A stretch of DNA of 64,000 bases from Chitinophaga filiformis (GTDB lineage Bacteria > Bacteroidota > Bacteroidia > Chitinophagales > Chitinophagaceae). The stretch is from assembly GCF_021646545.1 (NCBI RefSeq), contig NZ_JAKIRP010000005.1, positions 1 to 64,000 of the forward strand. Direction: 5' to 3'. A program made the translations under genes and the position numbers. This document shows positions 16,601 to 25,755 of the stretch, piece after piece (the stretch's first letter is position 1; each line of letters starts with the position of its first letter). The notes beneath the pieces are model-generated. The model was not told where the DNA came from and did no database searches. It saw only the letters and a list, made by a program, of their open reading frames with translations.

Positions 16601-19164
16601 TTGATGTAGATGGTATAATTTTTTGCAGGCAGATTATCAAACTGTGCTGAACTACCGAATGTGATGTTGTCGATTGCGAAAGTATATCCGCCATTACCAC
16701 CTGTTACATTATTCACGCGTACACTGCCATTGGACTGTCCGAAACAACGTACATCTGTAGCCACTGCCTGCGCATCGATCTGCGTAGGTTGTGCTACGTT
16801 CACATTGATAGTGGCAGTACAGGCGTTATCATCTTTGGCAGTGATGGTATAACTACCAGCAGCTAAACCTGTAAAGGTACCGGCAGTAGCTACCAGCGGA
16901 GCCGTATTGATATAATAACGGATGGTACCTGTTCCACCGGTGGCAAATACCTTCACCTGACCGTCTGTATATCCGTAACAACTCACCGGTGTAATTACAT
17001 CCTGCTGCAATATAAGCTGGGCCGGAGTATTGACTTTAATGCCCGATACGCTGTTCTCACAGCCTTTCGCATCTTTTACAGCGATGGTATATGTACCGGC
17101 AGCTACCGTGAATTTTGTAACAGATTGCCATGCACCTCCGTCGATGTTAAAAGTATAAGGAGCAGTGCCGTTCAATCCGCTAACATTAATAACCCCTGTA
17201 GGTGTGTTATAACAGGCCACATCTGTTACCGTTGTACTGACAGCTACTTTCAATGCCGGCTGACTGACTGTAACAGCTGCTGCACTAACCGTACAACCTT
17301 TGCTATCGTCTACACGCATGGTATAAGTGCCTGCTTTCACTGTAAATACATTGGATGGCTGTGGCAATGCATTGTTGATATAATAAGTGAAGGCTCCGTT
17401 ACCTCCGGTAGCAGTCACTGTAATGGTTCCATTGGCCATATCGCGACATATTGCATCTGTAGTTGCAACCTTGGTGATTGCCATTGCTGGCGGAGCAGCT
17501 ACCGTTGCTGGTTTACTGAGTTCCACACCATTGGCGTCTTTTACCCACACGGTATATGTACCGCCGCTCAGGAAGCTGAATACAGGCGTATTGGCACGAT
17601 ATGCATCATTATTCAATTTATAAGAATAAGGCGGCGCTCCTCCTGTGACTGTCACCTTAATCACACCATCAGCCACATCCGAACAGGAAGCCGCTGTAGT
17701 TGCCACGGTAAAATCAAGCGCTTGTAAAGTGATGTTCAGCGGAGTAGCGGAGACACATCCCGCGTTATCTTTCGTATAGAAGCGATAAGTACCAGCTCCG
17801 AGTCCGCTGAAAGTAGCGCCGGTCTGCCAGTTAGTACCATCTTTAGAATAAGTATAAGGAGCTCCACTACCACCTGCGGCCACCAGTGTTACACTACCAT
17901 TTGCTGAACTACCGGAAGGAGCTACAATAGCGCCATTGCTCACGGTAACTGCAGGCAACATGTTCACCGTTTTACTGACGCTACAGGCATTCGCATCCGT
18001 CACTACAGCGGTATAAGACGTACCCGGTGTCAATCCGGTAAACAGGTTACCCGCCGGATTTACCACACTGCCGATACTGAACTGATAGGGTGCTTTACCC
18101 CCTGATGCGCTTAGCGTCACTGCCGGCGCGCCGTTGTAGCACGAAATGCTGGTAACAGGTATGAGCTGCGCAGCAGCGGCTATCACTATAGGACCGGGGC
18201 TTTTCCAGACGCAGGCCGAACTCTCTGTAGAACCGGCAAATTCAACTGCCGCCGCATTATACGTTCCGGGGGGCACCGCTGCATCAACATTTGCTTTATC
18301 TATCAGCACATTTGTAACGGTTACGCCATTGTCCAGTTTAATATAAAACGCCGGACTACCGGTAAACACAGCCCCTGAAGGGGTACGGATATCAGTGAAA
18401 TGAATAATGCCGTTTTGTCCGAAACATTTAGGCGCTTCCGTACTGATGCCACCTGGTCTTGGCAAATCCGTCTCATAACTGAATGCAGCAGCAGCCGGCA
18501 CATTCACGGTAAAGCCACCATAAGTGGCAACAGCAGTAAAGGCGAAAGTCGTTCTCACCGGATTCACTCCCCTTGCCGTCATAAATGCAGCTATCTCATC
18601 GTAGTTCACGGCCAGCGTATTTCCGGCAGTTCTGTAAAGTACCGGCGTTCCCGAAGCAGCAGATATATACCAGTCTACTGAGCTGGGGGATCCCGGCAGA
18701 CTGAGTGTAAATCTTTCTGACTGACAATACAGGGCTTTGGGATTATCAGAGGTCATCACCACCGCAAATGATGTATAAGAGGCGCTAAAACTATAACTCA
18801 CCCTTGGGCAATTTGTAGCTTCATTCCAATCGCTAATGCTACCTCCGCCGTTTCCATCTTCCACAAAATTCTGCGGGGTCGGGGTATGCCCGCCTAAACC
18901 GAAATCGCTGGGTTTCGTTGAGGAATAGATATTATAGCCCTCCCCATCCCAGGCCCCCTGTGCTCCCCACGTCAGCCGATATGCGGGAGTAGTATTACCT
19001 ATTGTTACAGCACCGCCGATGTTGTTGTTTGCACACCCTCCCGGCATGGAAACACTTCCGCCCCAATTAATACTATAAATAGTGGTCGGTGTTGTTTGTG
19101 CGAACACAAAAAACGGTAGCAGGAACAAACCAATGAATACTATAATTACTTTATGCTTTAACAT
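13672..19164 (-). CDS. Giant SprB-repeat cell-surface protein with T9SS type A sorting domain
   Basis: An 1830-residue exported protein with a signal peptide ending at VFAQ. The N-terminal 320 residues are unrecognised and beta-rich. Sixteen SprB-type repeats of about 78 residues follow (about 330-1590). Each has a Cys-x-G start, a TGG-x-x-x-Y-x-Y centre, an AG-x-Y strand, a KDANGC-like end and often a QP boundary. Two PKD/Ig-like domains come next. The last 80 residues form a T9SS C-terminal domain, starting SPNPAST and ending GIYLIGVQVGDEYQVKKLLKL-like. SprB repeats are known from the gliding adhesin of Flavobacterium johnsoniae, so export by T9SS and surface adhesion are likely. It is the last gene of the operon, 10 bases after the FnIII gene. 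SprB itself is far larger, and no sprC/D/F genes lie beside this one, so it is not called sprB. Confidence 0.9.
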   Translation of the reverse strand: MLKHKVIIVFIGLFLLPFFVFAQTTPTTIYSINWGGSVSMPGGCANNNIGGAVTIGNTTPAYRLTWGAQGAWDGEGYNIYSSTKPSDFGLGGHTPTPQNFVEDGNGGGSISDWNEATNCPRVSYSFSASYTSFAVVMTSDNPKALYCQSERFTLSLPGSPSSVDWYISAASGTPVLYRTAGNTLAVNYDEIAAFMTARGVNPVRTTFAFTAVATYGGFTVNVPAAAAFSYETDLPRPGGISTEAPKCFGQNGIIHFTDIRTPSGAVFTGSPAFYIKLDNGVTVTNVLIDKANVDAAVPPGTYNAAAVEFAGSTESSACVWKSPGPIVIAAAAQLIPVTSISCYNGAPAVTLSASGGKAPYQFSIGSVVNPAGNLFTGLTPGTSYTAVVTDANACSVSKTVNMLPAVTVSNGAIVAPSGSSANGSVTLVAAGGSGAPYTYSKDGTNWQTGATFSGLGAGTYRFYTKDNAGCVSATPLNITLQALDFTVATTAASCSDVADGVIKVTVTGGAPPYSYKLNNDAYRANTPVFSFLSGGTYTVWVKDANGVELSKPATVAAPPAMAITKVATTDAICRDMANGTITVTATGGNGAFTYYINNALPQPSNVFTVKAGTYTMRVDDSKGCTVSAAAVTVSQPALKVAVSTTVTDVACYNTPTGVINVSGLNGTAPYTFNIDGGAWQSVTKFTVAAGTYTIAVKDAKGCENSVSGIKVNTPAQLILQQDVITPVSCYGYTDGQVKVFATGGTGTIRYYINTAPLVATAGTFTGLAAGSYTITAKDDNACTATINVNVAQPTQIDAQAVATDVRCFGQSNGSVRVNNVTGGNGGYTFAIDNITFGSSAQFDNLPAKNYTIYIKDLKGCHGQETAVVSQPSAVDFTMTGSDALCNGDATGQLKITASGGTNTYTYSVDGGVFGTSPIITGLTAGNRTITVKDGNACQLSKPWLTGEPPALMLAATSIGKVSCFGGNNGSITVKATGGTTPYTYALNSGAFRSSGLFENLSAGTYNLTVKDAHGCTTTIQETVNTFSKIDIDITTKTDVLCAGAATGAISLAAKGGAGTYAYNFNNAGYQSESNWSGLPAGNYPLVVKDQNGCEQSFSLPVADLYAPLSVDLVSNPPASCDDKGSIVIRSTSGGLTPYAYSLDDVNYTSSTTFDQLLNGDYTVYIKDANGCIITRVLSPYGPVTIRGVVTPAAVSCKNGANGSLTVSGVTGGNKNYEYSLDGITFQSSPVFAGLKAGAYTVHVRDIPYSCHIVISSSIGEPVLLEPILTDRKLVKCFGEKNGALTLTARGGTGNYEWSVDGVNYQSTGVFEQLAAGNYTGYVRDANACISQLPVTISQPNALAARVSTQQAPGCYGDANGKIELVATGGTLPYSYQLNNSVQTLPAFTGLPDGHYAMKVTDANACNVSFSTDLVQPALFTLSLAAKENVQCFGRSEGRIELAAAGGTSAYSYTLNNLPAQSSPVFEHLPAGEYLLLATDAHGCKANIAERISQPALLTFSKEVKQPVCSYSADASIAVTMNGGTIPYSYKWSNGATGSRIDKLEGGIYSVTMSDAHGCQLTDQTVINQPEDIKIDLGFRDTVLCVGQQLHLSAGNPGKQYLWQSDAGFNATTQQVTIGDGGNYTLTVTNATGCFAKTAFSLQTSLEALTTEFLVSSYNAVGDTVVIMDVSRPKPSRLEWTMPIAGRDAGSNADGSIRLLIFDKPGTYDIGLLAGLGECAASIQKSITILPRDEQGNIDSLLGYREKLIKEIIVSPNPASTQYKVDIRLTKQAAVNVRVISFNNGQIVDMKQSAGSDAYQLSFDAERLQQGIYLIGVQVGDEYQVKKLLKL
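14390..18180 (-). repeat. Sixteen tandem coding SprB-type repeats, about 235 bp each
   Basis: The repeats are recognised in the translation; at DNA level they are strongly diverged, so they are old duplications rather than a recent expansion. Conserved positions in each unit are the Cys near the start, the double Gly before the aromatic pair, the Ala-Gly-x-Tyr turn and the Asp-x-x-Gly/Ala-Cys end. The paired Cys residues could form a disulfide within each unit. Limits are approximate. Confidence 0.75.
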
Positions 19165-19174
19165 AAATAACGTA

Positions 19175-21256
19175 CTAATAATTAACTGTTATTTCTTCTG
19201 TAAATAAGGATGCACCATCGCTCTGACGCTGCAGCTTTACTTTATAACGATATATTGTATTGACCAGCAGGTCTGTATCAATAAACTCCTGTACATTTCC
19301 ATCCAGCGTTTTGAATAAACGCATCGGCCCTCCTTCTGCAGAACGATACACCCAGATGCGGGTAGTGCCTTCCGCTCTTTTCCACTTCAGCTGGATATGC
19401 TTGTTATCACGATCTATTGCAGCTTTCAGTGTCTTTTCACCTTCCAGTGACCCCATATCAAGGCGTTGCAGCGAAAGTGTTTTGGATATACTTTTCAGGC
19501 CGCTGTCATCAATGGCAGCAATGGCATAGTTATATTTCACACCTCTTCTGGCTGTAGTATCGATGTATTGGAGAATGCTGTCTGCAGTCTTAAAGGCAGC
19601 GATTTCCTGCCATGTAGTATCGGCTGCACGCATCACTTTATGCATTACGACATCTTCACTGGTGCTCGGCTGCCACTGCAGGAACACACTTTGCTGATCT
19701 GTATGCGCATCTGTAAATACAGGCGGCACAGGCGGTATTACATCAGGTCTTTTTAATTTTAATACTACAGAGAAATCAGATGGATTAAAATGTCCATCAA
19801 GTGCCACGAGCTTGTAATAGATATATTTGGTCAATGTTTTCACAGTGATCGTATCTGTAAATGCATTTGTTCTCACGGGGGCCCTCGTTACCTGTACAAA
19901 CTCTTCATCTGGCCCGTTTGCCCTGAAAACACGATAGCCGTATATATCCTCTTCAGTGTTTGCTTTCCATTTCAATGATACAATACCCGAATCACTGATC
20001 AGACCCGATAAACTGTCTGGTGCCGCAGGCGGTACACTATCCAGCTGTTGGAAGAACTGTGCGAAAGACACCGTCGATCTTCCATCTGCGGTGTATGCCC
20101 TTACACGGTAATAGTTTGAACGCAAAGGCTGCTGATCTAAAAACACGCTATCCTCAGCAGACAACAACTGCGTATTGATCCTCGCATACTTCTTCTTCAA
20201 GCCAGCGGCACGTTCAATATCAAACCCTTTCAGCTTTACCGGAGAGGGAGGCATCATCCATTTGATCACCACACCTTTGAGTCCAAAGGCAATTGCAGTA
20301 ATAGAAGGATGTGCATTCATTTCTTCCATCACTGTAGTATGAATGGTATCAGACGCTGCACCTACCTGGCCAAAAGGCGTAATACCGCGTACGCGATACT
20401 CTTTCGGCTCACCCGCCTTAGGCATGGTATCGATATAGAACATCCGCTGCTGCGGATCTTTATTTTCTGCTTTCTCTGTATTGACAATGGGTTCTTTTGT
20501 AACAGCCTGGAAAGTTTTTCCGTTATCGTCTGAACGTTCTAATACGAATGCGTTGTACAGGTTACCGAACAGCACTTTATCCCAGCTTAACATTACTGCT
20601 TTTGTTGTCTTTTCCGCACGCAGGTCACGGGGAGCAGGCAATGGCCGTTTATCGGCAGCGCCGGTATACACATACCCTGTATCACCTTTAATACCGGATA
20701 TGAAAATGCGATAAAGGTATTTCTCATTCCTCCGGGTATCCTTATCTACAAAAGCCAGCGCAGATGCCTTTGCCACCAGCCAGGACTGATCTGCTGCAAA
20801 CAACGCAAAGCTATACCGGTTTTCCTGTTCGGTAGATTTCTGATAGAGCGCCATGACATTATTGCCCGCAGCCCCCGTACCATTAATACTGAAATCTTTT
20901 CCGTACAAGGCCTGTGCTGCAATAGCCCCCCAGCGCTCGTCGGCATTGACCACCTTCTCCCACTGTGGCAATGCCAGTGGTTTTAAGGGTTGCGCTGTCA
21001 ACAACTTCTCTTCCGGCTGTGGCAACATTTTGCCATCTCTTAAGATGGTATAGCGCTTCACCATATATCCCTGCGCATTTGCCTTCTGCCAATAATCAGT
21101 ATTTGCCGGCGCCCAACGCAGCATGATCGAGTCTTCTGCCGGAGACGCCATGACGGCAATCTTCGCAGAAGTCTGCTGCTGCGCTGTTACCTGCATGGAC
21201 AGAAAGCCCAAGCAAACAACAGCGATCCCTTTACACATCATCCTGACTGCTTTCAT
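19175..21256 (-). CDS. Exported multi-FnIII-domain protein
   Basis: A 693-residue protein with a signal peptide ending VTAQ. After a first domain of about 190 residues that opens with a FnIII-like strand (SIMLRWAPANTDYW), there are about five fibronectin type III-like units. These are marked by repeated APxDLxAxxxxxxVxLSW and YxYRVxA patterns at roughly residues 205-310, 310-410, 410-505, 505-600 and 610-693. No catalytic domain, lipobox or T9SS sorting domain is seen. It starts 15 bases after the 1473-residue gene and ends 10 bases before the SprB-repeat gene, so it is probably made together with both and acts as a structural or adaptor part of a surface assembly. Confidence 0.8.
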   Translation of the reverse strand: MKAVRMMCKGIAVVCLGFLSMQVTAQQQTSAKIAVMASPAEDSIMLRWAPANTDYWQKANAQGYMVKRYTILRDGKMLPQPEEKLLTAQPLKPLALPQWEKVVNADERWGAIAAQALYGKDFSINGTGAAGNNVMALYQKSTEQENRYSFALFAADQSWLVAKASALAFVDKDTRRNEKYLYRIFISGIKGDTGYVYTGAADKRPLPAPRDLRAEKTTKAVMLSWDKVLFGNLYNAFVLERSDDNGKTFQAVTKEPIVNTEKAENKDPQQRMFYIDTMPKAGEPKEYRVRGITPFGQVGAASDTIHTTVMEEMNAHPSITAIAFGLKGVVIKWMMPPSPVKLKGFDIERAAGLKKKYARINTQLLSAEDSVFLDQQPLRSNYYRVRAYTADGRSTVSFAQFFQQLDSVPPAAPDSLSGLISDSGIVSLKWKANTEEDIYGYRVFRANGPDEEFVQVTRAPVRTNAFTDTITVKTLTKYIYYKLVALDGHFNPSDFSVVLKLKRPDVIPPVPPVFTDAHTDQQSVFLQWQPSTSEDVVMHKVMRAADTTWQEIAAFKTADSILQYIDTTARRGVKYNYAIAAIDDSGLKSISKTLSLQRLDMGSLEGEKTLKAAIDRDNKHIQLKWKRAEGTTRIWVYRSAEGGPMRLFKTLDGNVQEFIDTDLLVNTIYRYKVKLQRQSDGASLFTEEITVNY

Positions 21257-21271
21257 AAAATACTTTTCTAT

Positions 21272-24200
21272 TTATATTCCCGAAAAAGGAACGGTGATTG
21301 TTTTTTCTGATGTTACTGTATTGATACCCGGCAACACATACCTGATCTTAAACCTGTAGTTGCCCGGTGTAATACGTCTGAATTGTTTCTCCATGATTGT
21401 CTTCATCTCTGCCGGGATAGTTACGCCACCGCTGATCATAGCATTGACCACATTTGCCTGCATGTGTACGAAGTCCCATGCGAAATAATAAGGCAGATTG
21501 TATACGAATGATGCATACCCTTGTCCTGATGCAGTACTGTTGGCACTCAGCTTCAGTCCTGTTGGATTTTGCCTCAGGTAGATCGCTTTCACAGGCGGTG
21601 CCCCCAGTATATCGGTATTTCTCCAGCCCAGTTTCAGCAGAGGCGCTACCGGGTAACCTGCATACACATAAGGATAGATGTATTCCTTATACCAGGGGTT
21701 ATCATCCAGTATAGCTTCAAACTGCAGTATAGAACTGTTTCCATTTATATCTACCTCCTGGGCATCAAACAGCTCATTACTATTCACCATATACCGCAAT
21801 TCGTCAATACCGTTGTCCAGCGGCCAGCTGCTTGATGTAGCCGGCAAACGGTCGATCTTCTCCGTGAATGTGCTATACAGGGAACTCCTGAACGGCAAGG
21901 TGTATATCACACGCTCTGTGAGATTGTTGACACTTCCTTCCGCCTGCTTCGTCTGTACTGTGAGACTGCCCGTACCTGCGCCCTGGCTGGTAGTAGTGGT
22001 GGTTACGTTCCTGTCTATCGACAGATCTTCCACAGTAGGCACATGCAGTAGTTGCAGTGTATACGTCTTACCATTCTTCAGATCACGCGGCATGGAGAAG
22101 CTCACTTTACCTGTAGTATAGAATAATTGGAACTCTCTCGCTGGCTCACCGTCCGCAGTAATACGGCAGATCTGTTTGAAGTCATCACTCTTCGCGAACA
22201 GGTTGTCCTGTCCTTTCTTCAGGAGAATATATCCCTTATCAGTTTCATCTTTATAATAGTTTAGCTGATTGATCACCGGATAGGTATAGGCTACGTTATC
22301 AGGGCGGATCTCCAGTGGTTCTTTGTCTGTTACGAAATCATTCTCGATGGTTTCTGCATACGGCACACCATCTACCAGGTAAGGCGTCCAGCTGCCATTG
22401 CTTTCCTGTTCGAAGCTTACGCGGGCAGTCATACGGAGTGTTTTCTCCCCAGGCAGAATGTTAGGTGTATTCAGGATCACCACGGTATTATCATCATTCC
22501 ATTCCATCGTAGCAGGAATGTTGCTGGCGCCTTCTCTGATGTTAAAGTACTCCAGCCTTGCGCGGAAGCTGAGTCGCTTACCTGCATCATCTGTAATATT
22601 GAATACCTGTCCTACAGGCATGTTGAAAACGATCTGTGGAGCGGTGAATACATCTACGGCAGTGGCGCCTTTAGCTGGTGCATAGTCGCCTATCACCTGT
22701 ACGCCTGCTTCTGCGAAGATGTTATTGCTGACGATCTTACATTCTTTACCCAGTGTTACCTCAAACTTACAGGTACCGCTGATCAGACCTCCCAATATCC
22801 TGAACTTACCACCTACGATACCTCTCATCCAGGTTGGATTCGGGAGTTTAGCCTGCAACACAACGGCTGCTCCCAGGTCAATGATATCGAAGTTCCCCTT
22901 CTTGAAGAACAGGTTCACCCTGATACCGATCTTACCCTGGAAGTAAGCATACACCTGACCGTTGGCAAACCATCCGTTGATACCGATCGGGCCGGAGCTA
23001 CCTTCACAATGGAAGGCATCTCCATAATCTTTCAACATCACGTCAAAGCCCAAACCTGCCGCAAAACGCGCATAGAACATCAGGAAAGACATATCGCCAG
23101 TGTCGAAGTTCAGTCCTGCACCGAAGGCGAAGCCGGTTCCACTCTTGAGGGAGTTCATATCCCTCATATAGTCCATGTCCATACCACCCAGTATGTCGCT
23201 TACGTTGGCCGGTGGCGGCGGACTACCAGGCAGGTCTTTACCTACCATGAAGTAAGAGCTGGCACGCGCCAGACTTAGTATGCTGATGCTGATCGGCTGA
23301 TCTGGCGTACCTACAAACATATGCCAGCCATCGGGCCCCGTGTAGATCTCGCCTTCACCTGCCAATCCGCGGGGACCAGAACCCTGTATAATACCCGCTA
23401 CATTGATAAACGCCTTCAGGTTAGCAAAGAAGATGCTGTTCTCAAAGTCAATATCTACCATCAATCCTACAGATATCACGCCTTCCGGCACTACCTGGTT
23501 AGGATCGTATTTATCAGACTGTCCGTCGTTGGATTCGAGCTGTTTTGCGTACATGGCTTTCATCATGTCTGTACCCTTCAGCATCGGGATGCTGAGCACA
23601 TTACATTGTCCGCGGAAAGTGATACGGTTCACACCACCACCTTTGTTGAAAGAGATCTCAAACGCTACCAGACCGTTGATCGCTTTTTCACTTCCTGCAA
23701 TAAACTTGATAGAGGCCTTCACTCCTATACCAGCATTCACATCCGGCTTATAACGTATGCCGGTAGAAGTAGCGCCCAGTTCATATTTAGCAGCATCGTC
23801 CGTCAATGCGATCGGCTTCACTCCATAGTAAAGACCTCCCCCGAAACCTTTCACGGCAATAGCCGGCGGTATAATGAGGAAGGCAGTCGGGAAATCGACC
23901 ATAATGTCTGCATACCAGTACTTATGGTCCTGCACAGCACCAAACAGGGCGGTTGCATCCAGCTTAAGGGCGCCGCCACACATGTTGATACTGGCGCCGA
24001 TATTACCTTTGAAACCATCACCATAGATCTCATTGCCATCGAAGAAATCAAGGCTTCCTTTTAATGCAAAAGCACCCTGGTTGATGTCTATCGCAATACG
24101 GCTCACCTTTACATTGCTGAAGCGGTAATGTTGCCTTCCATCATCCCCCTGGTCTACTTTACCAAGGATGGCAAGAGACGCATCTGCTGCAAAACCATTT

Positions 24201-25693
24201 TTTGCATCTTTTGCATTCATCAGGTTCACTGCTACGTTAAATGCCAGCCCTCGCTTCTCTCCATCTCTCACAAAAGCGATCTTACTGATAGACATGCCAA
24301 ATCCGCCCATCTTCGGCAGGTTTAAGCTGCCTGATAAAGCGAACGTACCGCTATGAATGTAGGGCGCCTGTGTGGAAATCACCAGCTGCTCAAATTTGAG
24401 ATCGGGTACTGTGAGTTTGGTACCTTTGCTCTGGTCACCGGAAGAAGAAGCTTTCCCCAGGATGGACAAGGTACCTGTGAGGCTTGCCATTGCCTGGAAC
24501 TTACCATCTTTCACCGCTACTTCCAGGTAGGAAGAAGGTAATAATGTTACATCAGCAGTAAATATGGGAAACTCAACATTCTTAGCAGGCTTGATATTAA
24601 ACACATATTCCTCACCCGGATGGAAGACCGCGCTATAATCAAAACGGGTAGTGTCTCCTGTAATGGGCACATTGACGCCACCAGCAAGCGAGCCTGCAGT
24701 CAGCTGGTTGGCGACGAAATTCAGTTTCACTTCATCCACAGAGAATGACCATCCACCGAGATCGCCATCTTTCAGGGGGATTAAATTTTTAGCAGACACC
24801 TCTCCACTAAAACCTTTTTCATCTATGAGTGCATTTCTTACTGCGAGTGTTTTCGGCTTGTTGCTGGTCCTGTCTTTTATTTCACGGGGCAGTTCAACTG
24901 TGAAACTGCGCAGATAGAAACCACGCCATAAAGATTTGTCATCAGCAGTATATTCCGCAGGGAACACCATTCCGCTGCTGTTATTATCATCGCTCAGATC
25001 GATCACTGCATCCTGTACGGTGAAGGTGACGCTCTTCACACCTCTCACCTGAAAAGGATCAATTGCAACAGCAGCAAGGATGTCATTCAGATTTGAGGCA
25101 GTGACCTCGAATTTACCTTTTACCCTGTCTGTCAGGTTTTGTGAACCATCGCTGTTCACTTTCACGAGTTTCCGGCTCAGGTCTACTTCTGCACTCAGCC
25201 CTATTTTCTTAAACCCGTTACAGTCAAACTCCACATAGGTCTTACCGGGTATAAAAGTAATAGCAGTACTATCTCCGAAAAGATATAAAGGCACCTGGTT
25301 CACCAGCTCCATACGGGCAGTACCTACAAGTCCGCCGGCACTGCTCAGCGGCACGCCTCTGGCAGCAAACATCAGTTCTTTGTCTGTACCGGGAAGTGTG
25401 ACCACCATGAAAGTGGTGATCTCTGCGTGATTGGAAAGGAAACGTATACTGTCTACGATTACAGGCGGATTACCATTATTGGTACCACCGATACCTAATG
25501 GCAGCTGGAAGCCACCCGAGGTATCTTTCAGTTTGTCGTAGAGATTGGTGCCGTTAATACCCTCTGTTACCCTGCGCTCCTGGATGATCTTCCAGCAGTC
25601 ATGGATATGCTGCTCCAGCGGCGTGCGCTGCTGGGCAAATCCAGTGAGTGTGCAGAAGCACGCGATGATGTATAGGTATAGGTGTTTGATCAT
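21272..25693 (-). CDS. Unrecognised 1473-residue exported beta-rich protein
   Basis: A signal peptide ends at GFAQQ. I recognise no family over the body. Residues about 60-900 consist of alternating hydrophobic/polar strands and repeated motifs such as GTFALSGSLNLPKMGGFGMSI and GAFALKGSLDFFDG, consistent with a long beta-sheet or beta-helix architecture. Gly-rich segments (GFGGGLYYG, GTGFAFGAGLNFDTGDM) resemble amphipathic barrel strands. A proline patch GSPPPPANVS lies near residue 835. The C-terminal 450 residues look like Ig-type domains, with a low-complexity TTTTTSQGAGTG linker. It lies 62 bases after the pentapeptide gene and 15 bases before the FnIII gene. Its size and place suggest the scaffold of the operon's product; this is inference only. 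Confidence 0.75.
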   Translation of the reverse strand: MIKHLYLYIIACFCTLTGFAQQRTPLEQHIHDCWKIIQERRVTEGINGTNLYDKLKDTSGGFQLPLGIGGTNNGNPPVIVDSIRFLSNHAEITTFMVVTLPGTDKELMFAARGVPLSSAGGLVGTARMELVNQVPLYLFGDSTAITFIPGKTYVEFDCNGFKKIGLSAEVDLSRKLVKVNSDGSQNLTDRVKGKFEVTASNLNDILAAVAIDPFQVRGVKSVTFTVQDAVIDLSDDNNSSGMVFPAEYTADDKSLWRGFYLRSFTVELPREIKDRTSNKPKTLAVRNALIDEKGFSGEVSAKNLIPLKDGDLGGWSFSVDEVKLNFVANQLTAGSLAGGVNVPITGDTTRFDYSAVFHPGEEYVFNIKPAKNVEFPIFTADVTLLPSSYLEVAVKDGKFQAMASLTGTLSILGKASSSGDQSKGTKLTVPDLKFEQLVISTQAPYIHSGTFALSGSLNLPKMGGFGMSISKIAFVRDGEKRGLAFNVAVNLMNAKDAKNGFAADASLAILGKVDQGDDGRQHYRFSNVKVSRIAIDINQGAFALKGSLDFFDGNEIYGDGFKGNIGASINMCGGALKLDATALFGAVQDHKYWYADIMVDFPTAFLIIPPAIAVKGFGGGLYYGVKPIALTDDAAKYELGATSTGIRYKPDVNAGIGVKASIKFIAGSEKAINGLVAFEISFNKGGGVNRITFRGQCNVLSIPMLKGTDMMKAMYAKQLESNDGQSDKYDPNQVVPEGVISVGLMVDIDFENSIFFANLKAFINVAGIIQGSGPRGLAGEGEIYTGPDGWHMFVGTPDQPISISILSLARASSYFMVGKDLPGSPPPPANVSDILGGMDMDYMRDMNSLKSGTGFAFGAGLNFDTGDMSFLMFYARFAAGLGFDVMLKDYGDAFHCEGSSGPIGINGWFANGQVYAYFQGKIGIRVNLFFKKGNFDIIDLGAAVVLQAKLPNPTWMRGIVGGKFRILGGLISGTCKFEVTLGKECKIVSNNIFAEAGVQVIGDYAPAKGATAVDVFTAPQIVFNMPVGQVFNITDDAGKRLSFRARLEYFNIREGASNIPATMEWNDDNTVVILNTPNILPGEKTLRMTARVSFEQESNGSWTPYLVDGVPYAETIENDFVTDKEPLEIRPDNVAYTYPVINQLNYYKDETDKGYILLKKGQDNLFAKSDDFKQICRITADGEPAREFQLFYTTGKVSFSMPRDLKNGKTYTLQLLHVPTVEDLSIDRNVTTTTTSQGAGTGSLTVQTKQAEGSVNNLTERVIYTLPFRSSLYSTFTEKIDRLPATSSSWPLDNGIDELRYMVNSNELFDAQEVDINGNSSILQFEAILDDNPWYKEYIYPYVYAGYPVAPLLKLGWRNTDILGAPPVKAIYLRQNPTGLKLSANSTASGQGYASFVYNLPYYFAWDFVHMQANVVNAMISGGVTIPAEMKTIMEKQFRRITPGNYRFKIRYVLPGINTVTSEKTITVPFSGI

Positions 25694-25755
25694 AGTATAG
25701 GGCCGGGTTATAAACCGGATTAAATCATATTATCTTAAATCGTTGCTACTACTGT

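Noticed and set aside
17125..17727. Plus-strand open frame of 200 codons with many Cys residues
   Set aside because: It lies antisense to the SprB-repeat gene. Its Cys and Tyr richness mirrors the repeats' Thr/Val codons, so it is a shadow frame. The same holds for the many other long antisense frames in the 13.7-31.3 kb region.
14390..18180. Periodic repeats that might suggest a CRISPR array
   Set aside because: The spacing is about 235 bases, the units are coding and strongly diverged, and they translate as protein repeats.
13672..19164. Naming the giant protein SprB
   Set aside because: It is much smaller than SprB, lacks the sprC/D/F neighbours, and only the repeat type is shared.
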